Below are positions 57,230-64,000 of a stretch of DNA of 64,000 bases, in pieces; the first letter of the stretch is position 1; every line of letters begins with the position of its first letter. The notes below the pieces were generated by a model. The model was not told the origin of the DNA and did no database searches. It saw only the letters and a program-made list of their open reading frames with translations. Source of the DNA: Stenopsyche tienmushanensis (taxonomy: Eukaryota > Arthropoda > Insecta > Trichoptera > Stenopsychidae); the NCBI GenBank assembly GCA_008973525.1, contig WACJ01000402.1, positions 310,001 through 374,000 on the forward strand. The letters run 5' to 3'. The position numbers and the translations under genes were made by a program.

Positions 57230-58244
57230 TAGGGAATCCAATCCCGGGATCCCGGATCCCGGGATCCCGGACAGTTTTAGGTACTTAAGAATCCCGGGAT
57301 TAGAAAACGTAATCCCGAAAATCCCGGGATTGAAATTTTTATCTAACAGAAATCGTACATCTCACCAACACGATGAAGGCTACTAAATCGAGACATTCCC
57401 GACGAAATCTGGACGCTAGGAAACAGTGGCGTAATTACTAATTGGCGAACTTAGGCGACGCATAGGAGCAGTGACTGTCTAATCTATGTATACATATATA
57501 GCGTACATGTATGTTTTTCAAATTGTTATAGTGACCTTTCCCTACCGGTGATGTATTTACTACACCTCGACGAATAATGGGAATATCGATATGAAATATA
57601 ATAGATACGGGGTTCAGAATTTTTGTATTCCTCCGTAATATAATTACAAATCACATCAAAGTATTATAGTATATAAGTATTCATCTGCAGCGACGGAAAT
57701 AAATAATTTGTCGGGAAATCGGGAATTTTGCGAGTTTTAGTCCGTGTCTCAGCAGAAAATAATTTTATCAGTCACATTAATGGTGTTTTACGAAAATTAA
57801 GGCTCACGCGGTCATCAACTCGAACTAGCATTTAAATATCTGATGACGATATCTCCAACGAGTGTGGAAGCTGAGCGTGCATTTTCAGCAACAAGTTGTC
57901 TGACTTCCAAAATCAGATCCAGACTAAATGACGAAACACTAATGTTTAATGTTAATGTTACTTCGGGCATATTTTCAAAATAATATTTGAATTTTTTAGT
58001 GTTTTGTTTATCTATTTTTGAATTGTATTTTTATCTTTTCTTAAATAAATAAAATTCTTTGGCCTTCAAGTGATTTTTTATATTGAACAAATGGACTGAT
58101 TAGTAATTTTCGATCAAATTCATCAAGGTAATTTCTTAAAATATTGAAAATTCCAATCCCGGGATCCCGGGACTGGTCCCGGGATTGTCTAATGAAATCC
58201 CGAAATCCCGGGATCGAAATTTTGGCTCGGGATTGGATTGCCTA
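57230..58244 (+). mobile_element. hAT-family element, copy 3 (ends complete)
   Basis: The termini are TAGGGAATCCAATCC and, reverse-complemented, TAGGCAATCCAATCC (one mismatch in 15). Both are flanked by the exact 8-bp duplication ATCGCCAT at 57,222-57,229 and 58,245-58,252. Both ends are crowded with ATCCCGGGAT palindromes. The interior holds a short remnant of a hAT transposase. Copies 1 and 2 at 18.47 and 39.70 kb are deletion variants of the same element. At 1,015 bp it is non-autonomous, and the transposase remnant shows descent from a full hAT element. Confidence 0.95.
57801..57983 (+). pseudogene. hAT transposase C-terminal dimerisation domain remnant
   Basis: Reads LELAFKYLMTISPTSVEAER, then TSVEAERAFSATSCLTSKIR, then SRLNDETLMF, ending at TAA (57,981-57,983). 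The succession TSxxxERxFSxxxxxxxxxRxxLxxExL is the signature of the hAT C-terminal dimerisation domain. A stop lies just upstream and no other transposase part (BED finger, RNase H-like core) is present. The block is missing from copies 1 and 2. Confidence 0.9.
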
Positions 58245-58252
58245 ATCGCCAT

Positions 58253-59880
58253 GATGTTTGTTTAAAATTTTGCGCAAGAGGGGTCCGCTGCAAAATAGCA
58301 GTGTTTATGTAAAGAGAAAATTTACTTTCATTTTGGAGCAGCGAGTGGTCATAAAAAAGCGCGAACCTATTAAGGTCATAGATTCGACTTTAAGGGACTC
58401 AAATACTTAATAGACTTCATAGGGAAGCATAAAATACGCCAATAAATCAAGAAACAGTACAAGTTAAATTCGAGGGCTTTAAATGCCAACTTATATAGCC
58501 CGTTGGCGTGCATTAAAAAGAAAACAGATTTATGTCGAAGAATACTGATTATTTAAACGCAGTTGCATGTCAGTGTATTTTTTGCCATCGCTTTTTATAG
58601 ACAAAGAATCGTAAAAACTCCGACTCGTTACACCAATCTTCGGAGTTCTTCTCAATTAAGTCCGTGTTGCATAATTGAAACGCATGTTATTTATAATAAT
58701 CTCGTTTGCCAGGTCCATAATCATAATGCTGATGGATTATCGATTAGCGTTAATCGAGGTAAAGACCGTGTATAATCGAAACTCGTGCTGAACAAGACAT
58801 TAGCGTGCGGAATACAACGTGCGAAAGGCGTGACCGTGATTTTATTTCAACAGTCATAATCAATCGCAGCAATACGGTAATCCATTATGTAATTAATTAA
58901 TCAATTTTGGCACAAATAAAAAAATATATAATGCAATTACCGTAATGATTTTTCAATACGAAACCATTCGGCGATGTGGGTTAGGCAATCATCGATCGCT
59001 TTCATTGCGGGGACTGGTCCAAAATTATAATTCTGCTGAGTTTATTCGAGTGTTAAATGCTTCACAAATACGACCTTCGTCGAAACGACACAAAGACAAC
59101 GAAAGGCATTTTATGGCAATGGAAGGACACATATTAAATAACCGCTCAAAAACAACATAATATTTGCTATAATGCGGTGAAAATGGGACATACACGCCAA
59201 ACACAAAGCGAAATAATTGCGAAACCCGAAATAAATACTAGCACGCAAGCATCGCCTATTATTCAAATTATTTTAATAGACCCATTGGAAACGAACGCCA
59301 TAAAAACGACAAAAAACCTCCGGCGAAAATGCCTTCAGCGGTTCATAATGTTTTAAATGAATTACAACCCGGCGGGGGATGAATTCGGGCGCGGCTCAAA
59401 TCTTATTCAAGAAAATCTAATTAGAAAAATTACTCATTCATCCCTTGTCAAATACATCTCACATTAAACGTCCAACAGGAGAGCACTCAAATTTTAAAAT
59501 TTTAAATTCAAAACAATCTCCACGATTAAGAAACGACAAAGCCCCCATCATTGACAAATTGCCATTGAATTCAATTGATCTTTGAAACGATTCGAACATC
59601 GCGTCTGATTACGGCAACAATAAATACCCGGGGGATGTTTGAAGAGACGTCCATTTAATTGATCCAATTAAGGCGATAATTTGTATCATCGGAGGAACAG
59701 TTGCTCTTCATTTAATGCCCGAAAAAAAAACATAAAATCAATGAAACTCGATCATGCCATATCCATAATATTATCAGATGTAGATGATCTTCATAGGGGA
59801 CTTTTCCAGGGAAAAATCTTTTCAAACGAACTAAAGTTATAAAAAAAGAGTGTTTTCGTACATTGAGAGCGGATATTAGA
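58253..59880. other. No recognised gene
   Basis: Short frames of about 70 codons at 58,563 and 58,945, not recognised. Confidence 0.4.
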
Positions 59881-59962
59881 GAATCGGAGACAGAGACGGG
59901 CATCTTGTGTCTCATCATACACTCGTACGTCGATGACAAGGTCGTGCTGTAAAGGTACCCCT
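59881..59962 (+). repeat. Interspersed repeat A, copy 2
   Basis: Direct counterpart of 45-126, of equal length, with GAATCGGAGACAGAGACGG at the left and GTCGTGCTGTAAAGGTACCC at the right. It lies about 60 kb away in the same orientation. Confidence 0.7.
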
Positions 59963-60260
59963 AAATGTCTAAATATTCAAGCAGAATATTGTGTGCTATC
60001 AACGGTGTTAAGGTTCATTTATTGATATACAAGCTTCACTCACGCTGCGCACTCCTAAAAAAAAAATGGATTTGTGTGGAAAATTTCTTCAACAAACAAA
60101 AAAATGTACTTAATTGGACGAGAAGTTCATCAATAGTTTGGAGCAGTGTTTGACCAAGAAAACGTACAGACCCACTCACTAACTTCACTAATATTTTACT
60201 ACCAGAAAATGAATTTTAAGTTATTAGTTCTAAAATATTTATTAATACGCTGGAAAAAAT

Positions 60261-60395
60261 GCCATGTCTATCGAAGCCCTAGCCATTTTGCATCGAGAGT
60301 AGATGACGTTTAATTAATAATAATCGACATGAACTACTTGTAGACGAAAAAGCAGCTTTGTAGATTTTAATTTCATGCCAGTGTGTACAATTATA
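60261..60395 (+). repeat. Interspersed repeat B, copy 4
   Basis: Contains GCCATGTCTATCGAAGCCCT, AGCCATTTTGCATCGAGAGT, AACTACTTGTAGACG and CTTTGTAGATTTTAATTT, ending ATGCCAGTGTGTACAATT. It is the copy closest to 14.53 kb. Confidence 0.75.
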
Positions 60396-61716
60396 CATGT
60401 AATAAAAATAAGATCAACGCATTCATTTGACGCGTTTATTCTTCGGAACCTCCACGAAGCAAACAGAACACGATGGGCGTCGAAGGAGAGTCGAGATGCA
60501 CCGCAAAAATGTTATCTGCAGAAAATGTTTGGTCAATTCCGTTTCGGAATAAAGCTTAAGAGAGCGTGACTGCCAGCGGGCTGGACTGGTCGATCCGAAT
60601 TATTACGGCTTATTACCTAACACAGACATGCAATCGCTCGTGTTTGCTAAGCTGCTGTTTTGCAATCGCCGACAATCGGAGACCATGGCCTATGGTGCAC
60701 CCAAAACGTTCCCAATCCTCCGACCAATTAACAAAACATGCCTAAGAGGAGATCGCCCATTGGGGGCACGGCGCTTTCTCGGAAGGATCCGAATTGGACT
60801 CAAGCTCGCTCCTGATTAATTCAGATTTGCAGAGTGCGATAAATCAGCCCGGAGACGGGAGGAACGAAGCCATTGAGAGAATTGAAAGGATTAGCTGACG
60901 CAATGGTTAAATTAACGGGTTCGAGGCAAACGAAGTAATTGAAAGCAAACGCTTTTAACGGGAGTCCATTTGATTAAAAGATTTAGGGCAATTGAAGATT
61001 TGATTTCATAGAAGAAGAATACTAATGGCAAGAAGGTATGCATTGACAACACTTAACAGTACTTACAAAACCTACACTACTCCTAATTCCGCTATGTTGT
61101 GATTGATAGTCTTTTAGATCTATTCGTAATTGCTGTTGCCTTCCCATTTTATGTACAAGGCTCTTCCGGGGAAGATACGAGAAGCGCTCGATAGAAATCT
61201 AAATTAGATTATTACAGGAACCTAACCTAACCAGATCAACGCCACGTTCTTTGCTTCTTCATCATCCAAAAAGTACCTTCATATTAGATTTTGGTGGTAA
61301 TGTATCCCTGCATTGTTGGAACCCATATTAACCTTTTCGTTAGTGAGCAAATTTAAAATCGATGAAGTCGTTGATGTGATAATCGCTTTACACCGATTAC
61401 TTTCTGTCAGCTCCTAATCAGCGTAAGACAATCTTCAATTCGAGGCAGAGCCACTTGTCATGAACACTCGTCATTTCTTTACATAAACAATGCACAAAAA
61501 ATCGATTCAAGTGCTCCTCCTTTAGAAGGAAATGATAATTGGACAAAGACTCATTCAACACGCAGCGAAGAACAGCAAGCAGTTAAATAAACAAACACTC
61601 TCGATAACACACAATATTCGGTCGTTTCTTTGCGTAAACAAATAACACACTTGAAATCGAAATCATTATAAGTGGATAAATTTGGGCATAACGATCTATA
61701 CAATCATGCAATGCAT
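60396..61716. other. No recognised gene
   Basis: Two plus-strand frames of about 63 codons (60,375-60,569 and 60,628-60,819) end in similar peptides, FGQFRFGIKLKRA and LGRIRIGLKLAPD. No signal peptide or family recognised. Confidence 0.3.
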
Positions 61717-61724
61717 ATGAAGAA

Positions 61725-61968
61725 CAGTGGTGTAGTGGGGCGGGGGCGCGTGGGGTCGGCGCTCCCACACTTTTTTCTAAACGATTTGGAAATTTTGTAT
61801 AATGTATATTGTAATTTTTTAAAATTTATTTTAACTTAAATTGGTTAAATTGAAAATTGTTTGGTTGGAAACTTGGTGCGAAAATTGTATCACTGCTAGT
61901 AGGGGAAGGGGTACTGAAATATAATTAATCAGCGCTCCCAGACTTTTTTATTTAGCACTACATCACTG
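61725..61968. mobile_element. hAT MITE with perfect 8-bp target duplication
   Basis: The left end is CAGTGGTGTAGTG and the reverse-complemented right end is CAGTGATGTAGTG. Both flanks are ATGAAGAA (61,717-61,724 and 61,969-61,976). A G-rich block GGGGCGGGGGCGCG follows the left end, and related CGCTCCCACACTTTTTT and CGCTCCCAGACTTTTTT words lie near both ends. CAGTGGTGTAGTG-type ends and an 8-bp duplication are hAT features. It is 244 bp long and non-coding. Confidence 0.93.
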
Positions 61969-62048
61969 ATGAAGAAGCTATCCGTCTCAGTCTCCCGAAC
62001 TGCGCTAAGTTCTCTTTGTCTCTGTCCGCCTCGGAGCTTCAATGCACA

Positions 62049-62101
62049 AGAGTGCTCTTTCTGAATAGTGAAGGTCAAAACGGATATTTCCGTAAGTACT
62101 C
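62049..62101 (-). repeat. Short dispersed repeat, shared with 3.45 kb
   Basis: Reverse-strand match to 3,449-3,500 (CACTATTCAGAAAGAGCACT and GAGTACTTACGGA). It lies about 80 bp outside the hAT MITE, so it is not part of it. Confidence 0.4.
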
Positions 62102-63965
62102 ACGAAAAGGTTAATGGATGACAGCCTGAACTTTGGCAGTCATGTCCAAACCCAAGATATGTTTCCTATCACCCAAAACCATACACAATATCGTAGATCA
62201 ACACTGAGCAACATCTAAGGTCTTTTAGAAGCACTTATACCAAGTGGTCCTTTGAATAGAAATCAACATTTTTGGTGCTTTTACTGAGATGCTACTGTGA
62301 TTCTGCATCCTCCGCTATTCGAGACATCTGCTAAAATTAAACGTTCCCCTATTTTTTTTTTTCAAAATAATCCAGAAGTAGCCTTCTCATGATGCTCAGT
62401 ATAAGGATTATCTTCAATCGACAATCATCATCGCTTAAATTGCTCAAGTCAAAACTATTTCCAACGTCTTCTTAGCTTCTTTAACGCAAACTTTGTGGGA
62501 AACTTGAATCGCCATATGCGGGCGCACTAATGTTATCAGCCATAATTGTGATTATAATCCTGTTTATTTCAATACATTTGTATATTTGGGCGACATCTAT
62601 GAATACACATCAAACATCTGATATTATGTTTATTTATCGTTCGATACACTTCTGACACCACTGTAACGTAAGCTTTAATTAAACTGACCACGAATAAGAT
62701 GTGTTAATATCACAAGACGGGGCCAAAAATACTATTTTTTCCATAGTGTTGAGTATAAAAAATTATAGTGATAGTAGAAGATAAAGATACAACATAACAG
62801 ACCAGCATGCTAACACAGTGTCGATCCGCTTGAACATAGCATAATAGGTATTCCTTACCTGAAACAAAAAAATAATAATAATTACACAATTGCAGCAACT
62901 CATTACATCCAATTCCCTAAGCATTTCCCGTCTAAAAACACATAAGAAAAAAAATCATCAGCATTGATCGCGAGAAAATATCCTAAGCCCATAAGAGCAT
63001 ACGCACAATTTGTGCACAGCGAGCACAAACACAATGGACGAGTTGTAAAGTTAATGTTCGCATTGTGCAAATATAATTTACAAGTAGCGGCCGTAAGAGT
63101 TAGCTATCCGAGAACAACAATTTGTTATCCATAAACGGAGGACTCAATCGGTAATTGTGTACTGTGAAATTATCATAAACGGTCCATTATTGGTCGCTAC
63201 CGGGCTTAACTTTGGGTATCAGAAGTACTCTTTAGCATAATAAGAACCGCGGGGATGACCACAATCCTGGCCTGACTCATTCTGTCCGAATAGGATTCTA
63301 ATTTGATAACTGTGTCAATGGTACAACAAAATTCCAAGGCCATAAACGAGATAACAGTTCCTGTATGACAATGTGCATACAGGAATAGCGTTACCTTGAC
63401 CTATTGTATAAGAAAATATATCATCATCATACAAGCAAGAAAAGAAAGAGGATATATATTAAATTGGATTCTTAACACCCACGCAAAGAAATCGCTGTCA
63501 AAGTCATTTGATGAATATATTATTACTGTAAATCTGTAAATCTATTTCAGATGACTAAGAACCGAAGACTAAATTAAACCGCTCTAAAAAAAACTTGATC
63601 TCACTTTGCAGCGAACATTAATCAAATTTTGTAAAGGTGTGGGGCATAGATAGAAGTTGGCAGCCCTTGATGTTCCCAAGGTTTCTACAAAACAAGCCAT
63701 ATTATAAATGAAGATAAAAACTCACCGGCGTTAAGTTCACAAAAAAACATAATTATCAAAGGACTCCCCTAAAATGTAAAGATGCGGTGCAAAAAGAAAG
63801 ACAGAAATAAGTGAGAAGGCGTCCCCTTTGATGAATTGATCCTGCGAAGAAATAAGGGTGCACCGGAAAGCAACAACGGCGATGAAAACCCTTAATGATT
63901 TAATACCCTCCACTTACAACCCTCGCAGCGAAAAATACTTCTACCGGTATGTTATATCGATATTA
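62102..63965. other. No recognised gene
   Basis: AT-rich, with short frames only. Confidence 0.4.
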
Positions 63966-64000
63966 TTAGGGAGACCCAATAATGTTCGCGTATTTTGAGA
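63966..64000 (+). mobile_element. Mariner terminus cut by the window edge
   Basis: TTAGGGAGACCCAATAATGT then TCGCGTATTTTGAGA matches the mariner-type end at 48,905 (TTAGGGGGGCAAAAGAACAT then TCGCGTATTTTGATA). The body of the element would lie beyond position 64,000. Confidence 0.6.

Noticed and set aside
1..64000. CRISPR array, bacterial operon or phage region
   Set aside because: No regularly spaced repeats, no ribosome-binding sites, and no run of co-directional long frames; all recognisable proteins are eukaryotic transposable-element remnants.

Overview
The window looks like non-coding, transposon-littered DNA from an arthropod nuclear genome, most likely an insect. It is AT-rich with long homopolymer runs. 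No open frame behaves like an intact host gene, and there are no operon-like ORF runs, ribosome-binding sites, rRNA or tRNA genes, or CRISPR arrays. The recognisable proteins are all remnants of transposases or reverse transcriptases typical of insect genomes: several mariner lineages, an insect DDE_3/SETMAR-like transposase, pogo/Tigger, hAT, piggyBac and the C-terminus of an R1/I-type non-LTR retrotransposon. Species cannot be assigned from the sequence.

Layout. 0-12 kb: mostly anonymous DNA with the best candidate host-type frame (209 codons, minus strand, 5.6-6.2 kb), two oppositely oriented copies of a foldback MITE (5.19-5.37 and 9.41-9.58 kb), a transposase scrap next to the first, and the first copy of a four-copy interspersed repeat. 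12-15.2 kb: two adjacent 5'-truncated R1/I-type C-termini, a repeat with a perfect 21-bp hairpin, and a frameshifted mariner catalytic region. 18-25 kb: an internally deleted hAT relative, two mariner copies sharing one subfamily, and an unrecognised 185-codon frame. 27-35 kb: nested repeats, a Tigger N-terminal fragment with its terminal repeat, a pogo-type MITE with TA target duplication, a TATA/splice-donor cluster and a possible non-LTR tail. 35-44.6 kb: a complete hAT MITE, a mariner with D2 and D3 motifs, a second hAT-family copy beside a DDE_3 fragment, and an end-complete but catalytically dead piggyBac element (42,575-44,610, TTAA on both sides). 45-53 kb: two more mariner fragments and a Tigger C-terminus. 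57-62 kb: the most complete hAT-family member (57,230-58,244, 8-bp target duplication, remnant dimerisation domain) and another hAT MITE with a perfect 8-bp duplication. The window closes inside a mariner end.

There is no sign of a concerted multi-gene system. What links the parts is transposon history: non-autonomous elements keep ends that transposases would bind, while every transposase seen is truncated, frameshifted or missing catalytic residues. The items most worth following up are the piggyBac element with its paired subterminal hairpins, the three-copy hAT family, the foldback pair, and the two unidentified long frames at 5.6-6.3 and 20.0-20.6 kb.
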